In this document: positions 37,091 through 45,782 of the stretch, one piece after another
Layout of the letters: every line of letters begins with the position of its first letter
Numbering within the stretch: the stretch's first letter is position 1
Assembly (NCBI GenBank): GCA_902557705.1
Contig: CACEBI010000003.1
Coordinates: forward strand, 1 to 64,000
Reading direction: 5' to 3'
DNA from: an uncultured SAR86 cluster bacterium
GTDB lineage: Bacteria > Pseudomonadota > Gammaproteobacteria > Magnimaribacterales > D2472
Length of the DNA: 64,000 nucleotides
Made by a program: the position numbers and the translations under genes
The notes under the pieces: generated by a model
Seen by the model: the letters and a program-made list of their open reading frames with translations, nothing else
The model's database searches: none
What the model was told of the DNA's origin: nothing

Positions 37091-38130
37091 TGGCTAAAGA
37101 AATTGATATTGTTGTTGTTGGCGCTGGTCCTGTAGGGCTTTTTACAGTTTTTGAAGCAGGGCTGCTTGGTTTGAACTGTGTCCTTATAGATAATCTTGAT
37201 AAACCAGGTGGCCAATGTGCTGAGCTTTATCCAGAAAAACCAATCTATGACATTCCTGGGGTGCCCTTTCAGACTGCACAAGAGCATGTTGATGCTTTGT
37301 TAGAACAAATCAAACCATTTAATTATGAACTAATACTTAATGAAAGAGTTGAGGAAATAACTGAGATTAATCATAAAGATGGTAAATACTGGTCTGTAAA
37401 AACCAATGAAGGGACTGAACTAACTACAAAAAATATTTTTATAGCAGCTGGTGCTGGATCTTTTGAACCAAGAAGGCCACCCAATATAGAAGATCCTGAT
37501 AAATTTATTAATAAGGGTGTTACCTATGCTGTTCGCTCAAAATCAACATATGAAAATAAAGATGTCTTTATATTTGGCGGTGGCGATTCAGCTCTTGACT
37601 GGTGTGTTGAATTAGCTGATAAAGCAAAATCTTTATCACTGGTTCACAGAAGAGATGCCTTTAGAGGAGCTCAACATACAGAAGAACAAATGCGTGAATT
37701 GGTTGCTGATGGGAAGGTAAAGCTTCTTACACCATATTTAATTGATAGTATTAAAGGTTCAGATAAAGTAACAGGCGTATCATTGAAAAACTTTGATACT
37801 AATGAAATAGAACATTATGAAGCTGATGAGCTTTTGTTTCTATTTGGTTTAAATAAAAAGTTAGGTCCAATCCTTGAATGGAATATAGATTTAAATGGTA
37901 AAAAAATATCTGTGAATACTGAAAATTTTCAAACATCGGTGGAAGGTATATTTGCTGTAGGAGATATTAATGATTATCCAGGAAAACTAGATCTAATCTT
38001 ATCTGGTTTTCATGAGACAACACTAGCAGTTCAAGAAGCTTACAAAAGGTTATACCCTGGTGAGCGAGTTCCCTTTGGATACACAACTTCAAATTCAAAA
38101 CTTCAAGAGAAACTTGGCGTTAATAAGTAA
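37090..38130 (+). CDS. Thioredoxin-reductase-like ferredoxin-NADP+ reductase (FNR type 2)
   Basis: The 346-residue flavoprotein has an N-terminal FAD motif VVGAGPVGLF (about 8-17), the KPGGQC segment (about 43-48), an NADPH motif GGGDSALDW (about 158-166) and GIFAVGDINDYPGKLDL (about 289-305). The CxxC redox pair of thioredoxin reductase is absent, which places it in the bacterial ferredoxin-NADP+ reductase group (YumC-like). The next gene encodes an RnfB-like ferredoxin, a plausible electron partner. The start shares one base with the metG stop. Confidence 0.88.
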   Translation: MAKEIDIVVVGAGPVGLFTVFEAGLLGLNCVLIDNLDKPGGQCAELYPEKPIYDIPGVPFQTAQEHVDALLEQIKPFNYELILNERVEEITEINHKDGKYWSVKTNEGTELTTKNIFIAAGAGSFEPRRPPNIEDPDKFINKGVTYAVRSKSTYENKDVFIFGGGDSALDWCVELADKAKSLSLVHRRDAFRGAQHTEEQMRELVADGKVKLLTPYLIDSIKGSDKVTGVSLKNFDTNEIEHYEADELLFLFGLNKKLGPILEWNIDLNGKKISVNTENFQTSVEGIFAVGDINDYPGKLDLILSGFHETTLAVQEAYKRLYPGERVPFGYTTSNSKLQEKLGVNK

Positions 38131-38135
38131 GTAAA

Positions 38136-38810
38136 TTGGAATTAATTAACTTAATACACAAAGAGTTACCTCAAATACAATGCGGAAGATGTGATACACC
38201 GGGTTGTAAACAATATGCTCAAGCCATTGTAGATGGTGATCCTCATGACAGATGTGTGCCAGGTGGTGAAAAAACACTTAAAAATCTCAACACTATTTTG
38301 AAAAAGAATATTAAGAAAGTTGATATTGAATACGGTCCAACAATTAAGGAGCAAAAAGTTTCTATTATTGAGGAAGAATGTATTGGTTGTAAGAAATGCA
38401 TTGATGCATGCCCTGTTGATGCAATTGTAGGTTCTGCAAACATGATGCACTCTGTTATTGATGATATTTGTACAGGGTGTGAGCTTTGCATTGAGCCTTG
38501 TCCAGTAGATTGTATAGATATAGTCTCTACTTCGACCAAATCAATCAAAAAAGCAAGGGATGCTTCTCAATACTTTTTTGATCTTAAAGAATCTCTTGGT
38601 AGAGATAAAAAAAGATTTAAATTAAAAAATTTCTCAGATGAAAATCTTAATATTAGTAAAACAATAAATACTCAAATCACCAATAGAAATATAGATAAAT
38701 CTAAGAATCTCAAAAATATGCAAATTCACATAGCACAAAAAGATTTAAAGGGTATTCATGAATTAACAGATGATGCTGTAAATGACCTTATTAAAAACAA
38801 ATCTGACTGA
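38136..38810 (+). CDS. Soluble RnfB-like iron-sulfur protein
   Basis: The 224-residue protein starts with TTG at 38136. It opens with the RnfB-type 4Fe-4S domain (IQCGRC...GC...C, about 14-44). Two ferredoxin clusters follow: CIGCKKCIDACPVDAI (about 81-96) and CTGCELCIEPCPVDCI (about 112-127). The N-terminal membrane anchor of true RnfB is absent, and no rnfACDGE genes are nearby, so it is not part of a Rnf complex here. Its direct neighbour is a ferredoxin-NADP+ reductase. I infer a soluble electron carrier; the partner and acceptor are unproven. Confidence 0.82.
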   Translation: MELINLIHKELPQIQCGRCDTPGCKQYAQAIVDGDPHDRCVPGGEKTLKNLNTILKKNIKKVDIEYGPTIKEQKVSIIEEECIGCKKCIDACPVDAIVGSANMMHSVIDDICTGCELCIEPCPVDCIDIVSTSTKSIKKARDASQYFFDLKESLGRDKKRFKLKNFSDENLNISKTINTQITNRNIDKSKNLKNMQIHIAQKDLKGIHELTDDAVNDLIKNKSD

Positions 38811-39391
38811 TGCTTAAAGATAGATTTAGAAAATATTTACCAGTTGTTGTTGATCTTGAAACTGGTGGATTTAACCCTCTCAAAAATGCCATCCTTGAAA
38901 TTGCTATTACTCTTATTGAAGAAGAAGATGAACAATTGGTTGTGGGCGAAACTCATAGATATCATATACAACCCTATCAAGGACTAATAGTTGAAGATGA
39001 ATCTCTTGAATTTACTAAAATTAAATTAGACCACCCATTAAGAAATGCTGTTGAAGAAGAAGTTGCCCTAAAAGAACTATTTAAAATAATTAATCAAACA
39101 AAAAATAAATATGAATGTTCAAGAGCAATTTTAGTCGGTCATAATGCTCACTTTGATAGTTCATTTTTAAATGCTGCAATTGAACGAAATGGTATCAAGA
39201 GATCACCCTTTCATCCATTTTCAGTTCTAGATACCGTAACGCTTGGAGCTCTTGCGACCAACCAAACTGTATTGGCTAGAATATGTGAGTTATTAGATAT
39301 TGATTATGATTCAAAGGAAGCTCATTCAGCAGCATACGATTCAAATGTTACTGCTAAAGTATTTAGTAAAATAATAAATAAATACAGCTAA
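38810..39391 (+). CDS. rnt: Ribonuclease T
   Basis: This 193-residue DEDDh exonuclease trims tRNA and other stable RNA 3' ends. Motifs: VVDLETGGF (about 12-20, Asp/Glu), GHNAHFDSSFLNAAIERN (about 107-124) and HSAAYDSN (about 175-182, His and Asp). It is about 20 residues shorter than the E. coli protein. The ATG shares one base with the preceding stop. The 3' end overlaps the convergent grxD gene by four bases. Confidence 0.94.
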   Translation: MLKDRFRKYLPVVVDLETGGFNPLKNAILEIAITLIEEEDEQLVVGETHRYHIQPYQGLIVEDESLEFTKIKLDHPLRNAVEEEVALKELFKIINQTKNKYECSRAILVGHNAHFDSSFLNAAIERNGIKRSPFHPFSVLDTVTLGALATNQTVLARICELLDIDYDSKEAHSAAYDSNVTAKVFSKIINKYS

Positions 39392-39702
39392 CTGGTTGCT
39401 TCTTGAATAGCTTTTAGCAAGTCACCAGAGGCGTGCATTTGGGCTACTATGTCAGCGCCACCGATTAATTCACCTTTTATAAATACCTGGGGAAAAGTTG
39501 GCCAATCTGAAACAGAAGGTAATGCAGTTCTAACATCATTGTTTTCAATCACGTCTACGTATGAAAACTGTGCATCACACTCTATTAATGCTTGAACTGT
39601 ACGAGCAGAAAAACCACATTGAGGTTCATAAGGAGTTCCCTTCATATAAATTAAAATATCATTCTCTTTAATTTGCTGTTTTAATTTTTCTTCTATTGTC
39701 AT
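39388..39702 (-). CDS. grxD: Monothiol glutaredoxin (Grx4 type)
   Basis: The 104-residue protein has the monothiol active site QCGFSARTVQAL (about 28-39), a WPTFPQVFIKGELIGGADI block (about 67-85), and the family length. Monothiol glutaredoxins bind 2Fe-2S clusters with glutathione and work in Fe-S and iron metabolism, as also suggested by nfuA elsewhere in the window. The start overlaps the pdxJ stop by ATGA. Confidence 0.95.
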   Translation of the reverse strand: MTIEEKLKQQIKENDILIYMKGTPYEPQCGFSARTVQALIECDAQFSYVDVIENNDVRTALPSVSDWPTFPQVFIKGELIGGADIVAQMHASGDLLKAIQEATS

Positions 39703-40469
39703 GTTTGTCCCTTAATAACCTCTATATACCTCTTTATAGTGTCTTCAAAGCCATAATTCAAGGCATCAACTACAATTGCATGACCGATAGATACCTCGTT
39801 TACACCACCTATTTTTACTAAATGAGGTAAATTAATTAAATTCAAATCATGGCCCGCATTAACCATTAAATTTTTATCTTTTGCGGTATAAATTAATTTT
39901 TCTAATTTAGTGTTAATAGTTAAATCATTTAAATCGATTAACTTTGAAAATTCACCAGTATGTATTTCAATAGTATTGGCGCCAACCTTAAGTGCGTAAT
40001 CTATAGCGTCTAAATTTGTATTATTGTTTTTTAAATTATCTACAAACAAACTGATCGATGTATTTTTACAAAGATCATTCAAGTTACTTATTACATTAAT
40101 TAAATCATTATCATGATCACCACTCTCCCAGCCATGATCTGAAGTTATCTGATTTGGTAGATCTGGAACAAGGGTTGCTTGGTCTGGCTGACATGTATTT
40201 ACTAAATTTACATAGCCCTGAAAAGGGTTTGCTGGCTCAGAAAATGGATTACCTTCAATATTGAACTCTACATCTCTTTCTTTACATATTTTAGCCAATA
40301 AAATTACATCTTCGCTTGTTGCGTGTCTGTGATCCGGCCTTGGATGTAAAGTGAGACCATCAACACCAAGATCAATTGCTTGATTAGCATAATCCTCTAA
40401 AGAGGGATTATTTTCTCCTCTAGCATTTCTTAATAAAGCAATTTTATTTAAATTTAAGCTGAATTTCAT
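39699..40469 (-). CDS. pdxJ: PdxJ, pyridoxine 5'-phosphate synthase
   Basis: The 256-residue barrel enzyme makes pyridoxine phosphate (vitamin B6) from 3-amino-2-oxopropyl phosphate and deoxyxylulose phosphate. It has LTLHPRPDHRHA (about 39-50), NIEGNPFSE (about 74-82), TLVPDLPNQITSDHGW (about 99-114) and an IGHAIVVDAL C-terminal phosphate loop. It begins with an N-terminal LNLNKIALLRNARG as expected. It is coupled to grxD downstream. Confidence 0.96.
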   Translation of the reverse strand: MKFSLNLNKIALLRNARGENNPSLEDYANQAIDLGVDGLTLHPRPDHRHATSEDVILLAKICKERDVEFNIEGNPFSEPANPFQGYVNLVNTCQPDQATLVPDLPNQITSDHGWESGDHDNDLINVISNLNDLCKNTSISLFVDNLKNNNTNLDAIDYALKVGANTIEIHTGEFSKLIDLNDLTINTKLEKLIYTAKDKNLMVNAGHDLNLINLPHLVKIGGVNEVSIGHAIVVDALNYGFEDTIKRYIEVIKGQT

Positions 40470-40495
40470 ATTTTAATTATAAATTATTAAGTGGA

Positions 40496-41260
40496 CTAGA
40501 AACGATACAAGTCTTCGTCTTTGTTTACTATTAAATCATAGGCGTTATTAACGGAATAATTTGATCTATCAAACCCTTTGATTATGACTACAGGCTTCAT
40601 GTCATTGCCTTGGCCCATTAATAATCCAGCAGCAGCAGCTAATTCGTCAGCAATGGCAATTTCTGTAGCATGCAATGCATTTCCAAAAATATCTTCCTCA
40701 CCCTTTAAATCTATAAGACTCTGAATGTTAGAACTAGCAATTGCAAAATTTGTTACCCCAGATCTATATGGTCTGGTCATCGAATCAGTGATTATTACAC
40801 TAATATCTTTACCTATCTGTGTATTTATTTGGGTTTGAATATCATTTGCACTTTTTTTTGGATTCTCCGGCAGCAAAAGTACAAGATCTTTATTTTTTGA
40901 AATGTTAGATCTATCTATGCCAGCATTGATGTTAATGTATCCAAGTTTATGCTCAACAATTATTACATTTTTTTCAGTACTTAATATCTCATTAGATTCA
41001 TCTAAAATGAGCTGTATGAATGCTGGATCTCTACCTAGGCTCTTTCCTAATTTTAAAGCTTTTTCTGAAGGATTAATTTCTGATAAATTTTTAAATCTAT
41101 TTTCTGATTTTGAAATAATTTTTTGTGCAAGAAGAATCACATCTCCATTATCAATAGTAATATCATTATCCTCGATAGAATCTAAAATAATAGAACTTAA
41201 GTTATCACCTGGATTAATTAAGGGAAACTCCTCTAAAGCTTTTATAGATAAATGGTTCAT
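40496..41260 (-). CDS. CofE-like coenzyme F420:L-glutamate ligase
   Basis: The 254-residue protein matches the CofE family: INPGDNLSSII (about 15-25), GDVILLAQKIISKSE (about 39-53), VIITDSMTRPYRSGVTNFAIA (about 154-174) and DELAAAAGLLMGQGNDMKPVVIIKGF (about 205-230). CofE adds glutamate to F420-0, using GTP. No other F420 gene (cofC, cofD, cofGH) is in this window, so either those lie elsewhere or the protein acts on another substrate. Family membership is clear; the biological role here is open. Confidence 0.82.
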   Translation of the reverse strand: MNHLSIKALEEFPLINPGDNLSSIILDSIEDNDITIDNGDVILLAQKIISKSENRFKNLSEINPSEKALKLGKSLGRDPAFIQLILDESNEILSTEKNVIIVEHKLGYININAGIDRSNISKNKDLVLLLPENPKKSANDIQTQINTQIGKDISVIITDSMTRPYRSGVTNFAIASSNIQSLIDLKGEEDIFGNALHATEIAIADELAAAAGLLMGQGNDMKPVVIIKGFDRSNYSVNNAYDLIVNKDEDLYRF

Positions 41261-41341
41261 AATTATTTAATCAGCATATTTTTAAGCGATTACAATAGCA
41301 CATATATATTCTAAATAAATCCTATTGTATACTGCAGAATT

Positions 41342-41512
41342 ATGACCATATTAGATCAAAAATTACTGGATATACTTGTTTGTCCGGTTTCAAAAAAACC
41401 TCTTGAGTATGACAAAGAGGCCAATGAACTAATTTCTAAAGAAGCTGGACTAGCCTACCCTGTAAAAGATGGTATTCCTGTTATGCTTCCTGATGAGGCC
41501 CGCAAACTTTAA
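41342..41512 (+). CDS. Trm112-family small protein (YcaR-like)
   Basis: This 56-residue ORF was found by eye. It begins [20 protein letters not shown], has a central acidic strand region, and ends [18 protein letters not shown], the standard layout of the UPF0434/YcaR family (single Cys, YPI/V-x-DGIP-x-M/LLP). In eukaryotes and archaea Trm112 activates methyltransferases; the bacterial role is little known. The stop lies five bases before a tRNA-Arg gene, so the tRNA is probably cut out of the same transcript. Confidence 0.9.
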   Translation: MTILDQKLLDILVCPVSKKPLEYDKEANELISKEAGLAYPVKDGIPVMLPDEARKL

Positions 41513-41517
41513 TAAAA

Positions 41518-41594
41518 GCGCCCGTAGCTCAGCTGGATAGAGTACTTGGCTACGAACCAAGGGGTCGGGAGTTCGAATCTCTCCGGGCGCGCCA
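41518..41594 (+). tRNA. tRNA-Arg (anticodon ACG)
   Basis: The 77-base gene has a 7-bp acceptor stem GCGCCCG / CGGGCGC, a normal D-arm, an anticodon stem CTTGG/CCAAG with loop CTACGAA (anticodon ACG at 34-36), a TTCGAAT T-loop, discriminator G and an encoded CCA. A34 is normally converted to inosine to read CGU, CGC and CGA. The 3' CCA directly abuts the stop codon of the convergent metallo-beta-lactamase-fold gene. Confidence 0.97.
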
Positions 41595-42497
41595 CTATTC
41601 AATAATCATTAAATCTTTTGCTAATAGAACTTTGCCTGAAAAATTTGAGCTTATATCATCCAAGATAGACTTTTCCGATGCTCCCCAAAATAAAATATGC
41701 GATGGTACTAAGGTTTTTGGGTTGAGTTCTTTAGCTAAAATGCCCAAATCTATAGATGAGGTATGATGCGCTCTATGATAAATTTTCCAATCATCAGTCT
41801 TTGATTTAAAGCCTTTGCTTGAATAAACTTCATGAACAAGAATATCAACGTCTTTAGAATATCTTTTTAAATTATCGCTTATTGCTGTATCACCTGAGAA
41901 AACTATTTTTTTATCCTCTGTTTCAAAAAGATAACCAAAGCTTTCTTTTAAATCACCATGAGCATTATAAAAAGCAGTAACAGTTACGTTTGTATCTTTG
42001 AAGATGACCCCTTCCCCTATTTCTTTAACTATTGATACAAAACCTTTCTTGTTTGCTGGCTGGGTTCCGTATAACCTGTAGTCAATATCTAATTTGTAAG
42101 CTTCTGTTATATTTGTGACCATATCCTTCAAACCCTTTGGACCAAATAATTTAAGTTCTTTGTCTCTACCCATAACCCAAGGCGATAAAACCAAATCAGC
42201 CAAACCCCCAGAATGATCTGAATGAATATGAGTTAGGAATGCATGTTCAATATTGGCAATTTCCATTTGTGGGAATTGTCCCCCATATGAAGGCGACATT
42301 GCAGATGCCCTTCTCATGACTCCAGGACCAAAATCAACTAAATAAGCTCTCTCATTAACTACAACTGCATAAGATGAACCGTATCTTTTAGGATCTGGAT
42401 TAGGTGTACCAGAACCTAAAATAATTAATTTAGTATCAGAAAATGTATTTAGTGATAAAAATAGAACGGAGAGAATGTAATACTTTTTAGACAGAAT
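41595..42497 (-). CDS. Exported metallo-beta-lactamase-fold hydrolase with a non-canonical start codon
   Basis: The open frame encodes a signal peptide (SKKYYILSVLFLSLNTFS) followed by the family N-terminus LIILGSGTPNPDPKRYGSS and YLVDFGPGVMRR. It then has the metal motif THIHSDHSGG, a distal Asp (FSGDTA) and late His residues. The first ATG (42317) lies 60 residues inside the fold and cannot be right. Upstream of the signal peptide only ATT (42497) or CTG (42494) is in place, overlapping the panD stop. The frame gives about 300 residues. Likely a periplasmic hydrolase of the RNase Z-like/arylsulfatase-like branch; substrate unknown. Confidence 0.8.
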   Translation of the reverse strand: MLSKKYYILSVLFLSLNTFSDTKLIILGSGTPNPDPKRYGSSYAVVVNERAYLVDFGPGVMRRASAMSPSYGGQFPQMEIANIEHAFLTHIHSDHSGGLADLVLSPWVMGRDKELKLFGPKGLKDMVTNITEAYKLDIDYRLYGTQPANKKGFVSIVKEIGEGVIFKDTNVTVTAFYNAHGDLKESFGYLFETEDKKIVFSGDTAISDNLKRYSKDVDILVHEVYSSKGFKSKTDDWKIYHRAHHTSSIDLGILAKELNPKTLVPSHILFWGASEKSILDDISSNFSGKVLLAKDLMIIE

Positions 42498-42876
42498 GAA
42501 GTTTTTGTTGAGGAATAGAATTTTTAATTCCAGTTACATTGTTTTCTTTATCGAAATAAACAAGGGTTGGTTTGTGTTTAGCAGATTCAGCTTCATCAAA
42601 TTCTCCATACGTACATATTATAACAATATCATTTAAAGATACTTTGTGCGCTGCTGCTCCATTAACTGATAAAGTTTTTGATCCTGGCTCAGCTAAAATT
42701 AAATAAGTAGAAAATCTTTCACCATTTGTTACGTTGTAGACATCTACTCTCTCATATTCTTGCATTCCTGCAGCATCTAAAAAGTCTTGGTCAACAGCAC
42801 ATGAGCCCTCATAGTCAAGCTCAACTTGAGTGACGTTGATACGATGAAGCTTTGATTTGAGTAATGTTTTTAACAT
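42487..42876 (-). CDS. panD: PanD, aspartate 1-decarboxylase
   Basis: This 129-residue pyruvoyl enzyme makes beta-alanine for pantothenate. The self-cleavage site is Gly24-Ser25 in YEGSCAVD, giving the pyruvoyl group. Other family blocks are GERFSTYLI and NGAAAHKV. It lies 47 bases after panC, at the end of coaBC-panB-panC-panD. The downstream metallo-beta-lactamase-fold gene overlaps its stop. Confidence 0.97.
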   Translation of the reverse strand: MLKTLLKSKLHRINVTQVELDYEGSCAVDQDFLDAAGMQEYERVDVYNVTNGERFSTYLILAEPGSKTLSVNGAAAHKVSLNDIVIICTYGEFDEAESAKHKPTLVYFDKENNVTGIKNSIPQQKLHSV

Positions 42877-42923
42877 AACGATGCGAAGTATAAGTAATTA
42901 TTTAGGATATTTAAAGGATATAG

Positions 42924-43736
42924 CTAGTCAATTAATACATTATCAATGAGCCTAATTCCACTAATTGATGCTGCAATAGCAACCAAAATTGGCTTCGAAG
43001 TAAAGTCTTTGAGATCTTTTAAACTTATCGGGTCGCAAACTGATAAATAATCAACGTCAAAACCTTTTTTTGTTAGCTCATCTTTATGGCTCTTAATAAT
43101 TTCATTAGACAAGTTACTTGAATTGTCTTTGATTGAAGAAAGAGTTTCATAAAGTTTAGAGGCCTTTTCTCTATCAGACTCAGATAGTCTATTGTTTCTT
43201 GATGACATTGCTAACCCATTAAGCTCTCTAACAGTGTCGACACTTATAATTTCTATAGGTAGATTGTTATCTATAACAAAATTCTTTATTAGAGTTAATT
43301 GCTGAAAATCTTTCTTACCAAAAAATGATCTAGTAGGTTTGGTTATTTCAAATAATTTATTAACAATAGTTAAAACGCCATCGAAATGACCCGGCCTATT
43401 CATTCCACAAAGATATGCCGCTGTATCAGGTGCTTTTATTTCTTTAATATTTTCAAGTATTGAAGAGTCGGGAATAAATACAGAATCACAACCATGTTCA
43501 GATAAAAGACCAATATCATCATCTAAAGATTTAGGATAATTATTAAAATCGCTAGCATCATTAAATTGAAGCGGATTTATAAATATGGAGGCACTTACAT
43601 GGGAATCATAGGACTTTGCCTTATCAATTAGCGCCATATGACCTTTATGCAAATTCCCCATTGTAGGCACAAAAGAAATTGATTTAATAGAATTTCTAAA
43701 TTCTTTAAATTCTTGACATGCGGTTATAATTTTCAA
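42924..43736 (-). CDS. panC: PanC, pantothenate synthetase
   Basis: The 270-residue ligase joins pantoate and beta-alanine. It has FVPTMGNLHKGHMAL (HIGH-like, about 22-36), SIFINPLQF (about 50-58), FFGKKDFQQ (about 138-146) and MSSRNNRL (KMSKS-like, about 176-183). It follows panB after six bases. Confidence 0.96.
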   Translation of the reverse strand: MKIITACQEFKEFRNSIKSISFVPTMGNLHKGHMALIDKAKSYDSHVSASIFINPLQFNDASDFNNYPKSLDDDIGLLSEHGCDSVFIPDSSILENIKEIKAPDTAAYLCGMNRPGHFDGVLTIVNKLFEITKPTRSFFGKKDFQQLTLIKNFVIDNNLPIEIISVDTVRELNGLAMSSRNNRLSESDREKASKLYETLSSIKDNSSNLSNEIIKSHKDELTKKGFDVDYLSVCDPISLKDLKDFTSKPILVAIAASISGIRLIDNVLID

Positions 43737-43742
43737 TATATC

Positions 43743-44558
43743 TTAATAAAAAGTATGTTCTTCTGCTGGAAAATTTCCAGATTTTACTTCTTTCACATAA
43801 TTAGCTAGAGCTTCTTGAATTGAGCTAGAGTCTTCCATAAAGTTTTTAACAAATTTTGGTAAATTATCTAAGCATGAAATACCAAGCAAATCATGCACAA
43901 CCATTATCTGACCGTCAGTTGCTGATCCAGCGCCAATACCAATTACAGGAATTGATATCTCACTCATGATTAATTTAGTTAATCCATCTGGCACGCATTC
44001 AAGAAGCAATAATGAAGCTCCAGCTTCTTCTAGAGATTTAGCTTCATTGATAATCAATTCATGTTTTTCCGGATCTCTTCCTTGAACAAAGTTGCCACCT
44101 ATTCTATTTATAGCCTGAGGTGTAAGCCCCATGTGAGCACATACAGGTATTCCTCTATCTGCCAGCATAGATGCCATTTTAGAAATCCACTCTCCGCCTT
44201 CAATTTTTATTGAATTTGCTCCTGCTTGCATAAGCCTTTTTGCGTTCTCAAGACCCATACCATCAGTTGCATAACTCATAAATGGCATATCCGCCATTAT
44301 ATGAGCACCTTTATTACCTTTAACCACACACTCTAAGTGATAAACCAGCTGATCCATTGTTACAGGCAATGTACTGTCATGGCCTTGAATTACCATACCA
44401 AGACTATCACCAACAAGCACAACATCTACTCCTGCATCACATATTTTTGACGTCAATGTAGATTCATAGGATGTTAAGCAGGTGAATTTTTCTCCCACCT
44501 CTTTCATCTTTTTTAATGAAGATAACGTAGTTTGTTTTATATCCGATTGAGCTGACAT
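43743..44558 (-). CDS. panB: PanB, ketopantoate hydroxymethyltransferase
   Basis: The 271-residue barrel enzyme adds a hydroxymethyl group from 5,10-methylene-THF to ketoisovalerate. Motifs: CLTSYES (about 27-33), VLVGDSLGMV (about 48-57, metal-binding Asp), KIEGGEW (about 118-124) and HMGLTPQ (about 142-148). The catalytic Glu lies in LLLECVPD (about 180-187). It is two bases from coaBC. Confidence 0.96.
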   Translation of the reverse strand: MSAQSDIKQTTLSSLKKMKEVGEKFTCLTSYESTLTSKICDAGVDVVLVGDSLGMVIQGHDSTLPVTMDQLVYHLECVVKGNKGAHIMADMPFMSYATDGMGLENAKRLMQAGANSIKIEGGEWISKMASMLADRGIPVCAHMGLTPQAINRIGGNFVQGRDPEKHELIINEAKSLEEAGASLLLLECVPDGLTKLIMSEISIPVIGIGAGSATDGQIMVVHDLLGISCLDNLPKFVKNFMEDSSSIQEALANYVKEVKSGNFPAEEHTFY

Positions 44559-44560
44559 AG

Positions 44561-45760
44561 TTAAGATTTAATATTTAGAGCGATTATATTTAATATTTCA
44601 CGAGCAATTTTAATTTTTTTATCTTTTTTAAGAAAAATAGTTTCATTTTCTGTAATAACATGGACTTCATTATCATCCGAATCAAAGCCTATAGTTTTAT
44701 CTGATACGTCATTAGAAATAATCATATTAAGGTTTTTTGAATTTAATTTTTTGCTTGCATTATCATTTACATTTGAAGTCTCCGCAGCAAATCCAACAAT
44801 ATAAGCTGAATTATGATGTTTAGACACCTCAGACAAAATGTCATGATTTTTTTCTAAATTAATTTCAAGATTTTCTGAATCTTCTTTTTTAATTTTTGTA
44901 TCTGAATAATTAGATGGTTTGAAATCTGCAACAGCTGCACAAGATATGAAAATATCAGATGATTCCATGCATTCAAACACCTTATTAAGCATCTCATCAG
45001 CAGAATTAACTTTAAATAAATTTATTCCTCTATTTGCTATTAACGATACAGGGCCGCTAACTAGATTCACATTTGCGCCCTGAAGTTTTGCTGCTTCTGC
45101 AAGAGCATAACCCATTTTTCCTGAGCTATTATTTGATATATACCTCACTGGATCTATTTGTTCTCTTGTTGGACCAGCAGTTATAGTTATAGTTTTTCCA
45201 GACAAAGGACCTTTTTGTAAATCAGACTTTATTAACTCAATTATCTTTTCAGGCTCAACAAGCCTTCCTGGCCCAACATCACCACAAGCTTGCTCTCCTT
45301 CATCTGGACCAATAAAACTCATACCTCTGGAAACAAGTATTTGGAAATTATCTTGGGTACTTTTATCAAGCCACATAGTTGTATTCATTGCAGGTGCTAT
45401 GTACGAAGTTGCATTTGAAGCTAAAATTACAGACCCCATCAAATCGTCTGCTCTACCATGAGTTATCTTCGCTAAAGATTCTGCTGTACAAGGAGCAATT
45501 AAAATAATATCTGCCCATTTAGCTAATTCTATATGGCCCATTGCAGATTCAGCTTTTACATCTAATAACGAATCATGTATCTCATTTCCAGAAACAGCTT
45601 GAAGAGTTAAAGGAGTTATAAACTCCTTTGCTGATTCTGTCATTACAACTCTTACATCCGCTCCATCTTTTTTAAATAAGCGAATAATTTCAGCAGACTT
45701 GTATGCAGCTATACCACCGGTAACGCAAAGAAGAACATTTGTGTTTGAAAAATTAAGCAT
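44561..45760 (-). CDS. coaBC: CoaBC, phosphopantothenoylcysteine synthetase/decarboxylase
   Basis: The 399-residue bifunctional flavoprotein makes 4'-phosphopantetheine. The CoaC half (1 to about 190) has VTGGIAAYK, a His in GHIELAKWAD and the PAMNTTMW signature. The active-site Cys lies in GEQACGDVGPGRL. The CoaB half (about 192-399) has ITAGPTREQIDPVRYISNNSSGKMG. Clustering with panB, panC and panD puts most of CoA synthesis at one locus. Confidence 0.97.
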   Translation of the reverse strand: MLNFSNTNVLLCVTGGIAAYKSAEIIRLFKKDGADVRVVMTESAKEFITPLTLQAVSGNEIHDSLLDVKAESAMGHIELAKWADIILIAPCTAESLAKITHGRADDLMGSVILASNATSYIAPAMNTTMWLDKSTQDNFQILVSRGMSFIGPDEGEQACGDVGPGRLVEPEKIIELIKSDLQKGPLSGKTITITAGPTREQIDPVRYISNNSSGKMGYALAEAAKLQGANVNLVSGPVSLIANRGINLFKVNSADEMLNKVFECMESSDIFISCAAVADFKPSNYSDTKIKKEDSENLEINLEKNHDILSEVSKHHNSAYIVGFAAETSNVNDNASKKLNSKNLNMIISNDVSDKTIGFDSDDNEVHVITENETIFLKKDKKIKIAREILNIIALNIKS

Positions 45761-45782
45761 TTTCTTAACTATTCAGAATTTA

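Noticed and set aside
36856-37287. Antisense ORF (143 codons) over the metG/ferredoxin-reductase junction
   Set aside because: It has no start context and no domain, and both sense genes are unambiguous families.
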